A stretch of 64,000 nucleotides of DNA from assembly GCA_964578485.1 (NCBI GenBank), contig CAZODA010000002.1:62001-126000 (forward strand), written 5' to 3'. The notes beneath the pieces were generated by a model. It saw nothing but the letters and a program-made list of their open reading frames with translations, ran no database searches and had not been told where the DNA came from. Within the stretch, counting starts at the first letter, position 1. Each line of letters opens with the position of its first letter. This document shows, one piece after another, positions 1 through 10,493 of this stretch. Origin of the DNA: CAZODA01 sp964578485. Its GTDB lineage: Bacteria; Bacteroidota; Bacteroidia; Bacteroidales; Marinilabiliaceae. A program made the position numbers and the translations under genes.

Positions 1-1
1 T

Positions 2-3000
2 CTTGATGGTATTCCGGGTTGGGAGTCAAATGTTTTTATTCCATCGGAGAAAGAGACCCAAACAATAACTTATCCCTTGCCCGGTGGCTCCTCCGGTAGT
101 GAAGCAAGTGACTTAGCTAATACACCTGATGCCGCTGCTCAGTCCGGAGGAAAATTTAATTATACAGATTTAATGAATGTAGGGAGTTTGCTTAATTCTA
201 ATATTGGCAAAATAACCACAACTGCAGGTTCCGGAGGTTTTATTGCTTCTTCAGGCCAATTGGTTGAAAGTTCTTCTATTACAGAAATACAGCAAAGCGG
301 CATATCGGACCTCACAGATCTTATGCGTAAAGCTCCTTATTATTATTTTGGGAATTCTGAAAAAATAGAATTTACCAGGCCCTTGGCTAAGCAGAGAATA
401 AAATTAGTTGGCCGGTATGCATATTTGCCTGAGGGTTCTATAGCCGGAATGCATTTTCCGGTTTATGGAGATCCTAATGAAGATGAAATTTTATTTTTTT
501 ATCATGATATATATGGCAATGAAAGAAATGACGTTTATAAAATAGCAAATGTTGTTCTTGCTGTTGCTGAAACTGATGAAGATGGTAATTTTTCGTTCAA
601 CTTTACCTCTGATTTTTTTACAGGAAATTTTGCAACTGCAGAACTTGAACATCCTCCGATTTATGCAGGTGAAGAAATTCAAACTCCTTTAGACAAGACA
701 GCTTGGATAATGAATGAGGTCTATGCCGGTACAAATGTTGTTTCAAATATCACTTTATCCAATATTTTATCTATAGAAAGTGCCATAGGCAGCCAAATTG
801 CTCCTCCTCAGCAGCAGCAGCAAAAGTTGATGAGTGGGTCGGGGAAAATATTGCAAACCGACCGTGGTGGGTATCTATGTTTGAAAATTGAAGTTGAGAA
901 TCCTAAATTTTGCAGTCCTGATATTGATATTTTTATGATGCCGGGGGACAATTTAGATATTCCCGATCAGCTTGCTTTAGTAAAAACTTATAATTTGCTT
1001 GTAAGAGGTATTGCTTCAAATGAGTACAATCAAATAGCTGATCCTGATGAACCTATGGATAATGTTAGGATTCAGGTTTTTCGAGATTTAGAAAAGTCGA
1101 AAAATGAAATTGATGTCTTATGTCGTTTTGAAGGGCAGAAGTTAATTTCTAAAACTTCAAACCGCTATGGTGAATTTAAAGATGTTGCTATTGATACAAC
1201 AAGCGTTTTGCCCAATGATTATGTTTATTTTAAAAACCTGATAAAACATTATGGCTTTAACCCTCAATATTATGCCTATTTGAATGTTCGAGATGATGTT
1301 ACCATTGATAAATATGAGAATACAAAATATAATTATAAACCTGTTTTTGTTCCTATTCCTGATAATACAATTACTTCAGCTATTGAGCGTCCTGCAATAA
1401 AATTTGTTGATGGCAATCCTAAAAGAGCTCATGTCACTTATAATCACTTGTTTATTAAAAATGATGTTTTTGAATTTAATTGCACTATGCACCCTGAAAA
1501 TCCGGCAATTAAAGCAAGGATTATGTCCGAAACCAATATTTTAAACATTGGTTTAGAAGATGTTAAAGTTGATTTGTATAAAAATTCTTTACCTGAGCCT
1601 GCCCCTTACAATTCTATATCAGAATTTATTATGCAATCGGGTTCCGGCTCTGTTGTTTCTAAAGAAGCTGACAAGCTCACCAATGAAATTGGTTTTTTTG
1701 AGTTTACAAATCTGCCTATTACAGTAAAGGATAATTATGTAGAAGGTCCTTACAGAAGCATTTTTATTTCTCATCCCGGTTATAAAAGGGTATTAATACC
1801 TCGTCCCGGTTATAATTTACTAAATATTAAAAAGGGTGCTTTAGTTGATTTTAAGGACATTAATTTAGAAAAGGCAGATACTCTAAGGGGCTTTATTCGT
1901 GATGAAGACGGCAATCCGGTTATATCCTATATTAAAACTGAATATTCTCCCTATTATAAAACTTATCCCTATACGTTTTTGGGTAAGGAGCATGAGTCTT
2001 TTTCAATTCCCTTTTATGATGATAGTCCACGTATAATTGTTGAGCCTAAATCGAGTTTTCATTATGGATGTGACACTGTATTTGATGAGCTTCCAACAAA
2101 GCCGATAGAGATTGTTTTACACAAGAAGTTGTATCGTCCCGAAATATTTGTAAAGGATGTAAAAGGGAATCCCGTTACAGATGCTGAAGTAAGCATAAAC
2201 GATATCACGGTAAAAACAAATAAGGATGGAATAGCACGTTTTAAGTTTGCCTCTCCTGTAGATCAGTTTGTAATGACCATACTACCACCGGATTCATATT
2301 CTCCAATTCAACAAATACTTGAATTAGAATTGTCTGCTTCATGGAAACGGCACAGCTTTATTGTTCAAAATTCCAAGGCTTTATATGGAAGTATAACAGA
2401 TAAAATAACCGGCTATTTACTTAGTGGTGTTAAAGTATATTCAGAGCTGAGTTATAACAATGGATTAAGGTTATACATTGAGACAGAATCTGATAAAAAT
2501 GGTAATTACAATTTAAAAGGTATCCCTTTTGATGCTACTTCAATAAAAATCAAGCTGTCAAAATCGGGAAGTGATCCTACTTATGTAGGTAAAACAGAAA
2601 CTGTGTCTTTTCCTTCAGGCCATTTAGGTTTAAGTAAAGATTTTCAGATAGAGTCACTTGAAGGCTGGTCTTTTGCTGATATTTGGGGATATCCTGTTGC
2701 TATTGAAAAGTTTGAAGAAAACTCATCAAACCCTGACAGAGCAAAAATAAGTGGATATTTTTACAAGCTGCCAAATGTGCAAGGAGTCAGAATTCAGCAG
2801 GAAAATCTTAAAATTCCATTTTATGATTTGACAATTAAAAAGACAGCCAATGGTACAGCTGAGCCTTTATCCGATAAAATTCCTTTAAGTGTAAGCTCTA
2901 TTCCTTTTATATTAAACGGAACCTTTAGTGGTGAGCTGAAAAATCAAAAAAAATATGGTTCAAATACTATATTAAATACTCCTCTTGAAATCACTAAGGA

Positions 3001-5275
3001 AGGTAACTCTGCGGTAATCAGGGGAATGGCAGCGATCAATTTAAGTTCGTTTAATATAGCGTATTCGTTCACAGACAACATTTATGCAGGTGTAGATTTC
3101 CAAAGAAACAGTATTGCTTTGTTTTCAGCTGATATTTCTTCCTTTGGAGATGCTCAAGAAGGCGAGTTTAATATTAGTCAAAGCTTTTCAGATCCTAAAA
3201 AAGAGAGGACTAAACCCGGACTCGTAGATCTGGTAGCTCAAGCTTCATTTAGTTCAGCCGAATTTAAAATATTTAGTTTGGATGAAAACTTAAAACCAGC
3301 GCCATTAAAGAATTACAAGGTTTATGGTTTCAAAGCAAGTTCGCTTTTAAATGAAAAATCGGTCTTAAAAAACGACAAAATAATCATTCCTACAATATTA
3401 CATACTGAGATTCCTACTTCTAAGAATACAGCTGATCTGGATTTAAAAATTAATGTTGGTGATATCGTTATAACAAATACTGAAGTATCCTTAGATGAAA
3501 TTCCTTTTTCAGATTTTAGCTTTGAACTTGAAAAATGGACAGTTTATGGAAAGGATAATTGGTATTTCGATAAAAATGAAGAGGCCCTCATACTGAAAAA
3601 AGTCTTCGTAAATACCGGCATTGGTATCGACGTTACTTTAAGTAATATGCGAATTGGCCCAAATTATATTGGTGAAACAGAAGTAGATATAGATGGTGGA
3701 ATAAATCTTGGAGGAATTAAAAAAATCACTCTTTATGACGGCCTTGTCCCCAAGTTTAATTATGATAATATTGGTCATTATCGCATCAGTATTGAAGGTT
3801 CTTTTTCTGAGGGTACAGGGGCAGGTTATATAAGCGGCCTTCCTGAAATGGCTCCCGGCGATAGAATAGAATTCACTTCTATCGGAATACTGAGCAATCA
3901 AACGGAGGCATTATCCATTAATGGCAGTTATCGTTTTTATGATATTATAGATCTTGAAGTTAACCGTATCGTAACCGGAAATGGATATTTTGATCTTGTA
4001 GGTCAACCGAATTTAGGAATACCCAATTTTTTCCCAACAGAAACCACTATGCGTTACAGACTTGATAAGGGCAAAATTGTGGGAGAGATGAGCTTCCTTG
4101 ACGGTAGGATTCGATGCCCGGGCCATGTTACCTTTGGTCTTGATAAAAACAATGAAGCACAAACATTCACAAAAGGTAAATATACCACCTACGGTACATT
4201 TACTGTAGCCGGAGGTAATAATGATAATGACGGTTCTTTTACTTTGCGTGGTTTTTTAACCAAAACAAATACAAGTTGTGAAATTGAAGTAATAAAGCTT
4301 GATAAAAACAAATTATATAAAGGTGATAATAATCAAATTGTTAAGGTTGGAAGTAATACCATTGAGGTGTTTGATGGTTATATTTTTACGACAAATAACA
4401 TGGAAAGATGGAGTAGATTGTTGTATAAAGGTTATTCACATTCTATAGAAGGTCTTGAAGATGAGGACAATGTTTTATTATTTAATGTATATGGCGACAT
4501 TGAAGTATCGACTAACGATATAAAAGTAACCAATATTGATCTTGGATTTGGGCAAATGGAAATGGTATATGATATTAATGAGGCCAGAATGCACGGAACC
4601 CTAAATGTCAAGTTACTTCCTATGGGTTTTGCCACATTAAAGGATGCTTTGTTTATTATTAATTTTGATAGAAATGGATATTATTTTACTGCTTATAGCG
4701 GATTAATTATTGGACCTATCCATGGATGGCAAGGTGGCTTAGTTCTTGGAAATACATCATTAATCGATCAGGCAGATATTGCCAAAATTAAAGATTCATT
4801 CGAAAAAGTATATTTACCCGACTTCTTTTATGGTCACCCCTTCAAAGGAATATATGCATTGGGTGATAAAATACTTTTTGATAATAGATTCGATCTTATA
4901 TTTGTTGATGCTTCAGTCAAATCCGGCATAGGTGCTTTTATCAATTGTGATTTCAGCTCCAGTCCGGAAGTTGTTCTTTCAGGTTATGCTTATGCCGACA
5001 TAAAAGGGCATACAACCTTAAGTGAGCTATGCAAAGTGGGAGTAAAAATTAATGCTGATGCAGTAATAGCAGGCGGTTATCAGAATGGCGCCTTCTTTTT
5101 AGATAATTGTTTGTCAATTTTAGGTGTGGGCTGGGCTGATGGCTTGTGTGTAGAACCTTTAAAAGCCTTAGGTGTTCCCACCAGTCTTGAGGTATCTTTA
5201 AAAGCAAACACCAGAGTTGATTCAAAAGATGGTTTTAAAATGAATATTAGTACAGGGACCTGCTTAAGGCGTTAA
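2..5275 (+). CDS. giant extracytoplasmic protein with carboxypeptidase-regulatory-like repeats (5' partial)
   Basis: The reading frame is open from the left edge of the window, so the N-terminus lies outside it; a TTG at 77 in the same frame is probably not the real start. About 1,757 codons are visible. Several stretches look like carboxypeptidase-D regulatory or Ig-like beta-sandwich units, for example LRGFIRDEDGNPV (about residue 610 from the TTG), IFVKDVKGNPVTDAEVSI and LYGSITDKITGYLLSGVKV, each followed by a 'D.NG.Y' turn. The rest is beta-rich, with no catalytic motif that I recognise. No C-terminal T9SS sorting domain is evident. The next gene follows after 57 nt in the same direction and also encodes a beta-sandwich secreted protein, so the two probably work together at the cell surface. 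The function is unknown; a structural or adhesive role is only an inference. Confidence 0.75.
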   Translation, partial: LDGIPGWESNVFIPSEKETQTITYPLPGGSSGSEASDLANTPDAAAQSGGKFNYTDLMNVGSLLNSNIGKITTTAGSGGFIASSGQLVESSSITEIQQSGISDLTDLMRKAPYYYFGNSEKIEFTRPLAKQRIKLVGRYAYLPEGSIAGMHFPVYGDPNEDEILFFYHDIYGNERNDVYKIANVVLAVAETDEDGNFSFNFTSDFFTGNFATAELEHPPIYAGEEIQTPLDKTAWIMNEVYAGTNVVSNITLSNILSIESAIGSQIAPPQQQQQKLMSGSGKILQTDRGGYLCLKIEVENPKFCSPDIDIFMMPGDNLDIPDQLALVKTYNLLVRGIASNEYNQIADPDEPMDNVRIQVFRDLEKSKNEIDVLCRFEGQKLISKTSNRYGEFKDVAIDTTSVLPNDYVYFKNLIKHYGFNPQYYAYLNVRDDVTIDKYENTKYNYKPVFVPIPDNTITSAIERPAIKFVDGNPKRAHVTYNHLFIKNDVFEFNCTMHPENPAIKARIMSETNILNIGLEDVKVDLYKNSLPEPAPYNSISEFIMQSGSGSVVSKEADKLTNEIGFFEFTNLPITVKDNYVEGPYRSIFISHPGYKRVLIPRPGYNLLNIKKGALVDFKDINLEKADTLRGFIRDEDGNPVISYIKTEYSPYYKTYPYTFLGKEHESFSIPFYDDSPRIIVEPKSSFHYGCDTVFDELPTKPIEIVLHKKLYRPEIFVKDVKGNPVTDAEVSINDITVKTNKDGIARFKFASPVDQFVMTILPPDSYSPIQQILELELSASWKRHSFIVQNSKALYGSITDKITGYLLSGVKVYSELSYNNGLRLYIETESDKNGNYNLKGIPFDATSIKIKLSKSGSDPTYVGKTETVSFPSGHLGLSKDFQIESLEGWSFADIWGYPVAIEKFEENSSNPDRAKISGYFYKLPNVQGVRIQQENLKIPFYDLTIKKTANGTAEPLSDKIPLSVSSIPFILNGTFSGELKNQKKYGSNTILNTPLEITKEGNSAVIRGMAAINLSSFNIAYSFTDNIYAGVDFQRNSIALFSADISSFGDAQEGEFNISQSFSDPKKERTKPGLVDLVAQASFSSAEFKIFSLDENLKPAPLKNYKVYGFKASSLLNEKSVLKNDKIIIPTILHTEIPTSKNTADLDLKINVGDIVITNTEVSLDEIPFSDFSFELEKWTVYGKDNWYFDKNEEALILKKVFVNTGIGIDVTLSNMRIGPNYIGETEVDIDGGINLGGIKKITLYDGLVPKFNYDNIGHYRISIEGSFSEGTGAGYISGLPEMAPGDRIEFTSIGILSNQTEALSINGSYRFYDIIDLEVNRIVTGNGYFDLVGQPNLGIPNFFPTETTMRYRLDKGKIVGEMSFLDGRIRCPGHVTFGLDKNNEAQTFTKGKYTTYGTFTVAGGNNDNDGSFTLRGFLTKTNTSCEIEVIKLDKNKLYKGDNNQIVKVGSNTIEVFDGYIFTTNNMERWSRLLYKGYSHSIEGLEDEDNVLLFNVYGDIEVSTNDIKVTNIDLGFGQMEMVYDINEARMHGTLNVKLLPMGFATLKDALFIINFDRNGYYFTAYSGLIIGPIHGWQGGLVLGNTSLIDQADIAKIKDSFEKVYLPDFFYGHPFKGIYALGDKILFDNRFDLIFVDASVKSGIGAFINCDFSSSPEVVLSGYAYADIKGHTTLSELCKVGVKINADAVIAGGYQNGAFFLDNCLSILGVGWADGLCVEPLKALGVPTSLEVSLKANTRVDSKDGFKMNISTGTCLRR

Positions 5276-5332
5276 TTTTATTTGAGTTATTTATGATTTA
5301 GGCAAAGTTTTTTAATTTGTAATTTTTGACTA

Positions 5333-6847
5333 ATGAAAAAAAATATTTTAATTATTACCGTGTTTTGTTTTTTCTGCTCCTTACTAAAGTCTCAGGTAAT
5401 AAATGGCTTATTTTCCGAGAACAGAAGCGATACTCCTGAAATCACGTGGTTTTCACCTGATCTTATATCAGAGGACAGTATAAGTATTTGGCGTACCAAT
5501 ATTAAAATGGAAAATTTTCAGGAGATAGAAACCATCCTGATAAAGGAGAATTGGAATGATAGTGTTTTTTACACTTTAATTGATACTACATTAGTAGAAA
5601 AAGGAATTTATATATATTATTTGTTATTGCATTTTGATAATGACACTTTATTAAGTTCCGATAAGATGTATGGTCATAATATGGGTGATTTGCCTGCTCC
5701 TGAGCTTATATCGGTCAATACTGCATCTCTTGACAATCAAAAAGCAATTGAGCTCAACTGGAAGCTTAATTATCATTTCACTGTAAACTCCTTAGCTTTG
5801 TACAGAAGTACTAATTATGATGATGATTATGAATTGATAGCTCATCTTCCGAGCAATGCTGAAAGCTATATTGATCTTGTTGATATCTCAAATGAAGCTT
5901 ATTATTATTTCATATTAATACATGATTTTTTTGGATATCAATATCCATCAGCGCGTTTTCATGGTATTTGCACTTATGCTGAAAGTTGTTTGGCAGCGAT
6001 AGATTTTTCCGGTATCGCTAAAGACGAGGAAATCGAGCTTTCATGGGAAGTGATGGGAGATAATGTATTATACTCACAAATTTATCGTAGGATAGGAGCT
6101 GAAAGTAGTTTTTCACCTCTATATCAGATAGGGGTTAAAGCCGGTGAAAGTTTATCATACTCCGATAAAGATATAAGCATGAACGCAGGAGTTGATATTA
6201 GTTATTATATTGTAAATATAAGTGATGGATTTATACAGAGCTTTACTACTGACACCTTAACTTTTCGCATTAAAAATAAGGAGCCACTTCCTGCCCCTAA
6301 GGAATTAATCTATTTAACAGATGATTCACAAAATATAAAACTTATATGGAGCTCAATGGCCGATATTGAAAATTTTGCCGGTTATAATATTTATCGTTCC
6401 GAATTTAATGAACAATCTTATAAACTTAATTCTACTTTAATTCCTGCCGATGAAAATTTCTTTATTGATAAAAGTGCAGAATCGGGAAAAGAATATACTT
6501 ATGAAGTGGAAGCAGTAAATGCAAGTGGAGTTCAAGGAGTTGTACGTTCAAAAGTTGTAGTTAACCGTGCGAATCCTCAAATTGTAATGCCTATTAGTAT
6601 AAAACAAAGCGACAATGGTTTTATGCTTAGCTGGATATCTCCCGTATATGGTTTTATTTCAGAGATACATATTTTCAGGCAAAAAGATGATGAAGCACCA
6701 GTATTGATTAAAAAACTTCCATTAACTCAAAACCAATTAAGCGACAGTAATTTACCAAGTGGGGATTATTTGTATTTTGCTATTGCAAAACTTGTGAATG
6801 GATCTGAGCTTATGGTAAATAATGGGGTTTTAATAAGAAAAGATTAA
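5333..6847 (+). CDS. secreted fibronectin type III-like protein
   Basis: A 504-aa protein with a clear signal peptide (MKKNILIITVFCFFCSLLKS followed by Q). It contains about four repeats with fibronectin-III features: a conserved Trp in 'ELNWKL', 'ELSWEV', 'KLIWSS' and 'MLSWIS', and a later Tyr such as 'YNIYRSE' and 'YTYEVEAVN'. FN3 units mediate protein-protein contacts outside the cytoplasm. It lies 57 nt after the giant beta-rich protein and is probably co-transcribed with it. No T9SS C-terminal domain is obvious. The precise role is unknown. Confidence 0.75.
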   Translation: MKKNILIITVFCFFCSLLKSQVINGLFSENRSDTPEITWFSPDLISEDSISIWRTNIKMENFQEIETILIKENWNDSVFYTLIDTTLVEKGIYIYYLLLHFDNDTLLSSDKMYGHNMGDLPAPELISVNTASLDNQKAIELNWKLNYHFTVNSLALYRSTNYDDDYELIAHLPSNAESYIDLVDISNEAYYYFILIHDFFGYQYPSARFHGICTYAESCLAAIDFSGIAKDEEIELSWEVMGDNVLYSQIYRRIGAESSFSPLYQIGVKAGESLSYSDKDISMNAGVDISYYIVNISDGFIQSFTTDTLTFRIKNKEPLPAPKELIYLTDDSQNIKLIWSSMADIENFAGYNIYRSEFNEQSYKLNSTLIPADENFFIDKSAESGKEYTYEVEAVNASGVQGVVRSKVVVNRANPQIVMPISIKQSDNGFMLSWISPVYGFISEIHIFRQKDDEAPVLIKKLPLTQNQLSDSNLPSGDYLYFAIAKLVNGSELMVNNGVLIRKD

Positions 6848-7073
6848 GTATTGACGAACAAATAGCTTCATTTCATAAAACATCCTGTCTTAAATATAAT
6901 ACTTCAAATTTGGGATGTATTTGCTCTGCTGTTGTCAATCCATAGGGAGAGTTAAAATTCAATTTACAATTAGTTCCTGAACAAATCTTTTAAATTGGGG
7001 TTTCAATAAGAAACAAATTTTATTACCAACAGATGTCGGAATCATATCTGTATTTTCAAAAATTAATTTGATA

Positions 7074-7667
7074 ATGACGCATTTAATAATAGTAGCTCAT
7101 CCTTCTACGGATAGCTTTAGTATATTTTTGGCAAAGGAACTTGAAAAACATTATAATTCTATAGGCTGGAAAACTGTAATCAGAGATTTATATAAAATAG
7201 AATTTCAAGCTATTTTATCGTATAATGATTTATCAGAGTTAAAGAGTGGCAGGATACCTGAAGATATCTTAAAAGAACAAGAATTTATTCGTCAGGCCGA
7301 TTTAATATCTGTTATTTATCCTTTGTGGTGGGCTTCATTTCCTGCTATATTAAAAGGATATATTGACAGAGTATTATCGAATGGTTTTGCTTTTAATTAT
7401 GGGAAAGATGGTGCAAAAGGATTGTTAAAAGGGAAACAAGTTATAATCCATACAACTATGGGTAACACTATTGAAGAGTATAAGGAAAAAGGACTTATTG
7501 ATGCCTTTAAAGTAATACATGGAAAAGAGATTTTCACTTATTCAGGTATGGAGATCATCAAGCATAATTTCTACCCTCAAATTACTCTTGCAGATAAATC
7601 CAAGCGTAATTATTACTTAAATAAAGCATTAATGGCTTATAGTGAACTACATTTAAAAATGCAATAA
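7074..7667 (+). CDS. NAD(P)H-dependent quinone oxidoreductase family (flavodoxin-2 fold)
   Basis: A 197-aa cytoplasmic flavoprotein of the NQO/MdaB/KefF type (Flavodoxin_2 fold), expected to reduce quinones with NAD(P)H using FMN or FAD. The N-terminal beta strand and phosphate loop (HLIIVAHPSTDSFS), the FMN-side motif YPLWWASFPAILKGYIDRV, and the F-N-Y-G and GLLKGK segments are all in the family order. The ATG at 7074 is chosen over a TTG two codons upstream because it begins the family's MxxLIIVAHP strand. It stands alone, with 220 nt of non-coding sequence before it. The exact substrate cannot be told from sequence. Confidence 0.85.
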   Translation: MTHLIIVAHPSTDSFSIFLAKELEKHYNSIGWKTVIRDLYKIEFQAILSYNDLSELKSGRIPEDILKEQEFIRQADLISVIYPLWWASFPAILKGYIDRVLSNGFAFNYGKDGAKGLLKGKQVIIHTTMGNTIEEYKEKGLIDAFKVIHGKEIFTYSGMEIIKHNFYPQITLADKSKRNYYLNKALMAYSELHLKMQ

Positions 7668-7805
7668 CACTAATTTTAATCCTCAATTTAAATATACATC
7701 CATATAGAAATGATAATATAAACCGAATTTTATACTTTTTTATTGTATATTCATTTCTTGTTTATATTTTTCACTTTTACTGCATATTTAAAGAACATCA
7801 AGAGG

Positions 7806-8417
7806 ATGAGTGCCGATGATATTTTTTACACTTTATCAGAACCTTCAGAGGGTAGTTATAGAGAAAAAGGAAGTAGATTTCTTGCTTTTGCCTTTCCGGT
7901 AGAAACTGAAGATCTTATAAAAAAACATCTTGCAGATTTAAAAAATACTTACCACAATGCCAGGCATGTCTGTTTTGCTTGGCAGTTGGGTTTCGATGGA
8001 ATGAACTATCGTGTAAATGACGACGGAGAACCTTCGGGGACAGCAGGTAAGCCTATATTTGGGCAAATACGTTCTCACAATCTTAGCAATGTTTTAATAA
8101 TAGTAGTTCGTTATTTTGGTGGTACAAAGTTAGGAACAAGTGGATTAATAAATGCTTATAAAGAAGCTGCCGCTGATGCCATTAAAAATGGCAACATAAT
8201 CAAGAAAACTATCAATTCATTTTTCAGCCTTAACTTTTCTTATGATCAGCTGAATAATGTAATGCGTATAATAAAAGAAATGGATTTACAGATTATACAC
8301 CAAGACTTTGGCTTAAATTGTAAAATCAGCCTATCGGTCCGTGAAAGTTTATTTGCTTCCGTAAAATCGCGCTTTGAAGCTATTAATGGTGTGAAGCTAA
8401 TTGATGATATACCTTAA
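7806..8417 (+). CDS. YigZ/IMPACT family protein
   Basis: A 203-aa protein with the IMPACT (UPF0029) N-terminal domain: GSRFLAFAFPV, the NARHVCFAW motif with its His, the DDGEPSGTAGKPI signature and the VVRYFGGTKLGTSGL signature. A DUF1949-like ferredoxin-fold C-terminal part follows. YigZ proteins are small, widely conserved and linked to translation regulation, but their biochemical role is not settled. The ATG at 7806, with an AGAGG just before it, is used instead of an upstream TTG at 7743, whose extra 21 residues are hydrophobic and not part of the family. Its last 35 nt overlap the convergent lipoprotein gene on the other strand. Confidence 0.88.
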   Translation: MSADDIFYTLSEPSEGSYREKGSRFLAFAFPVETEDLIKKHLADLKNTYHNARHVCFAWQLGFDGMNYRVNDDGEPSGTAGKPIFGQIRSHNLSNVLIIVVRYFGGTKLGTSGLINAYKEAAADAIKNGNIIKKTINSFFSLNFSYDQLNNVMRIIKEMDLQIIHQDFGLNCKISLSVRESLFASVKSRFEAINGVKLIDDIP

Positions 8418-9804
8418 AGACTGTTTCACCGGCTTTAATTGATACTTGAACCGGTATTTTTGTAGTTTGTCCGTTTTGCCTATGTTGATCAAGTGTTAAT
8501 TCCTGCTCACCTTCCGGTAGAGAAATTCTTGTATATGAAAGTGAATAGGGCAGGGACTGCCAATTTCTGGTATCGGCTTTTTCTGTAATAGTATTAGCGA
8601 TACTAACCAAAGCACCAAGATTGGAATTTTCTTTTCGTGCCAAGTGCTCCATCATTTGTTTAGTACCAAGGCGCAAGAGATTGTTTCCTATTTCGCGCAA
8701 CATACGATCATTTAATGATTGAAAAGCAATTTGATTTATGTCTTGTGCTATTTCAAGGGGGTATTTTTTTCCATTAAAGATCAATTGTGCATTATTATAA
8801 TATGGCATTCTTTCAATATATTTTGGAAAAGCCACACGAATTATTGATATATCGCTAAGTGATGCTTGTTGGTTTGTTGGTTGATTAGCTATAACAAGTG
8901 GAAATGATATTCCCAGTTCATCATTTGCAAAAAATATTTTCCCACTATCTTTACCCATATTAGTAAGGGTAAGTCCCCATTCCGATTTTACCGGTCCAAA
9001 TCCATTCATCCATATATAGAGCAAATCACCATGATCAGCTTCAATTTCAGCAGGACTTATTCCGAAGCGTTCTTCATAGTATTTAACTTCGTTGGTAAAA
9101 CCCATCTTTTGTGCAGTAAAAAGTAAGTCTTTTTTTAACTGCTTGGGGGCACTTAAATTGAATAAATTTTGATAATCATTTTCATAAACTTCCAAGGCAT
9201 TTCTATAAGCAATAAAAGCATTGTTATAATCACCACTTGCTTGGTAGATAATTCCCATTAAGTTATGTGCAAATGCATCATGAGCATACTTGTTTTGATT
9301 ATTTTTATATTGGTCGTTAATTTCTTGCAATCTGATATTTATACGTCTGGTTTCGACCAAGGCCCCTTCAAAATCTTTTAATGCAATAAAATTCAATGCT
9401 TTATAATAATGAATCATAATTGTTTCAAAATCTTCAGGGAGGTAAGGACGCTTCATTGGGTTGGAAATTAATACTAATGCTTCAATGGCTATGTTTTTTC
9501 TATATTCTTCCACATAATAATCAGCTAAGTTGAAAAACTCATTACTTTTTTCATGCTCACCAAGCATAAAAAAAACCATGCCTCTGTTAAGGTAATATAA
9601 AACTCTATGATTATTTTCTGCCCATTTATTATTTCCTTCAAGTAATTTATCAGCTTCTTCAAATTCACCGGCGCTTATTTTTTGTTGCACAGCATAAGTT
9701 TGTTGATAAAAGGTAGCACAGCCCGTCAATAAAATAATACTGCAGGAAAAAAATAAAAAGTATAATACCGAATATCGGATTATTTTTCTAACAATCGGAT
9801 TCAT
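8383..9804 (-). CDS. COG3014-type lipoprotein with TPR-like repeats
   Basis: A 473-aa lipoprotein. The signal peptide ends in a lipobox, LLTGC, with the acylated Cys at about residue 29. The N-terminal half has TPR-like helices (residues about 40-220, e.g. ANHRVLYYLNRGMVFFMLGE and FAHNLMGIIYQASGDYNNAF). The second half is beta-rich and ends in a conserved-looking 'RNWQSLPYSLSYTRISLPEG' region. Family members commonly sit beside an LpoB-like lipoprotein, as here (39 nt downstream of it), which suggests a joint envelope role, perhaps in peptidoglycan synthesis. That role is inferred from context. The 3' end overlaps the YigZ gene by 35 nt on the opposite strand. Confidence 0.8.
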   Translation of the reverse strand: MNPIVRKIIRYSVLYFLFFSCSIILLTGCATFYQQTYAVQQKISAGEFEEADKLLEGNNKWAENNHRVLYYLNRGMVFFMLGEHEKSNEFFNLADYYVEEYRKNIAIEALVLISNPMKRPYLPEDFETIMIHYYKALNFIALKDFEGALVETRRINIRLQEINDQYKNNQNKYAHDAFAHNLMGIIYQASGDYNNAFIAYRNALEVYENDYQNLFNLSAPKQLKKDLLFTAQKMGFTNEVKYYEERFGISPAEIEADHGDLLYIWMNGFGPVKSEWGLTLTNMGKDSGKIFFANDELGISFPLVIANQPTNQQASLSDISIIRVAFPKYIERMPYYNNAQLIFNGKKYPLEIAQDINQIAFQSLNDRMLREIGNNLLRLGTKQMMEHLARKENSNLGALVSIANTITEKADTRNWQSLPYSLSYTRISLPEGEQELTLDQHRQNGQTTKIPVQVSIKAGETVFKVYHQLASHH

Positions 9805-9843
9805 AAATTACTTGCCGGCAAAATAAAGATAGAAGATTCAGAA

Positions 9844-10437
9844 TTAATTTCTTATATATTTCCGAATCCGTTTATCACCAATCCAAACAACTTCACTTGT
9901 TTCAAGATCAGTTAGCTCCAAGTTAACCTGATAATAATTAACTCTTTCTTTTTTATAAGTGTCAACGATAGAATTTATATCACCATTTAGCATATAATCG
10001 GCTCCAAGTTCCTGTCCCCATCTTTTAGCTGTTTCTATTGAAGCAAAATCTTGTTGTGAAGCCCTTTCTCTTCTGAGCTCTTCGCGCTTATCACCGGCTT
10101 GTACCAAGCGAACCTTGCCGCTATTAATAAAGGAGCGTTCAACGTCTTTAATAAAAGTTTCGGCACTAATATGTTCATGGGATTTATTATAAATAAGACC
10201 GACAATTACAACCGGTCGTTCATTAAATTTATCCACATGATTGTTTAACCAAGGCCCGTTTAAAATTTGGTCAACCATGGCTTCTGCAGTCATCCTTGAA
10301 TCGGAATCATTCCAGCGACCGCTTAAATCAATAGTTTCTTCAAGTCCTACACGTTCAATTTTTCTGGTAGCACAGCTTTGAAAAAATATTCCTATAAAGA
10401 AAAGAGAAAGAAACAAAGAAGAGAAAAAAGTTTTCAT
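9844..10437 (-). CDS. LpoB-like penicillin-binding protein activator lipoprotein
   Basis: A 197-aa lipoprotein with the lipobox FFQSC (Cys about residue 22). The mature part matches the LpoB/YcfM type: RPVVIVGLIYNKSHEHI, ETFIKDVERSFINSGKVRLV, the WGQELGADYMLNGDINSI segment and the C-terminal VNLELTDLETSEVVW. In gammaproteobacteria LpoB is an outer-membrane lipoprotein that activates PBP1b; in Bacteroidetes the partner is not shown. The gene precedes the COG3014-type lipoprotein by 39 nt, so the two form an operon. The family call is good, but the activator role is transferred from distant relatives. Confidence 0.82.
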   Translation of the reverse strand: MKTFFSSLFLSLFFIGIFFQSCATRKIERVGLEETIDLSGRWNDSDSRMTAEAMVDQILNGPWLNNHVDKFNERPVVIVGLIYNKSHEHISAETFIKDVERSFINSGKVRLVQAGDKREELRRERASQQDFASIETAKRWGQELGADYMLNGDINSIVDTYKKERVNYYQVNLELTDLETSEVVWIGDKRIRKYIRN

Positions 10438-10493
10438 AGTTTAATAAATTAAATTCGAGAAAAAATAAATCAAATTTTATGCCAATTTGATTA

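Noticed and set aside
6848..7067. Possible decayed copy of the fibronectin gene's 3' end
   Set aside because: The likeness is only about 15 nt (GGGGTTTCAATAAGAAA against GGGGTTTTAATAAGAAA), too short in AT-rich DNA.
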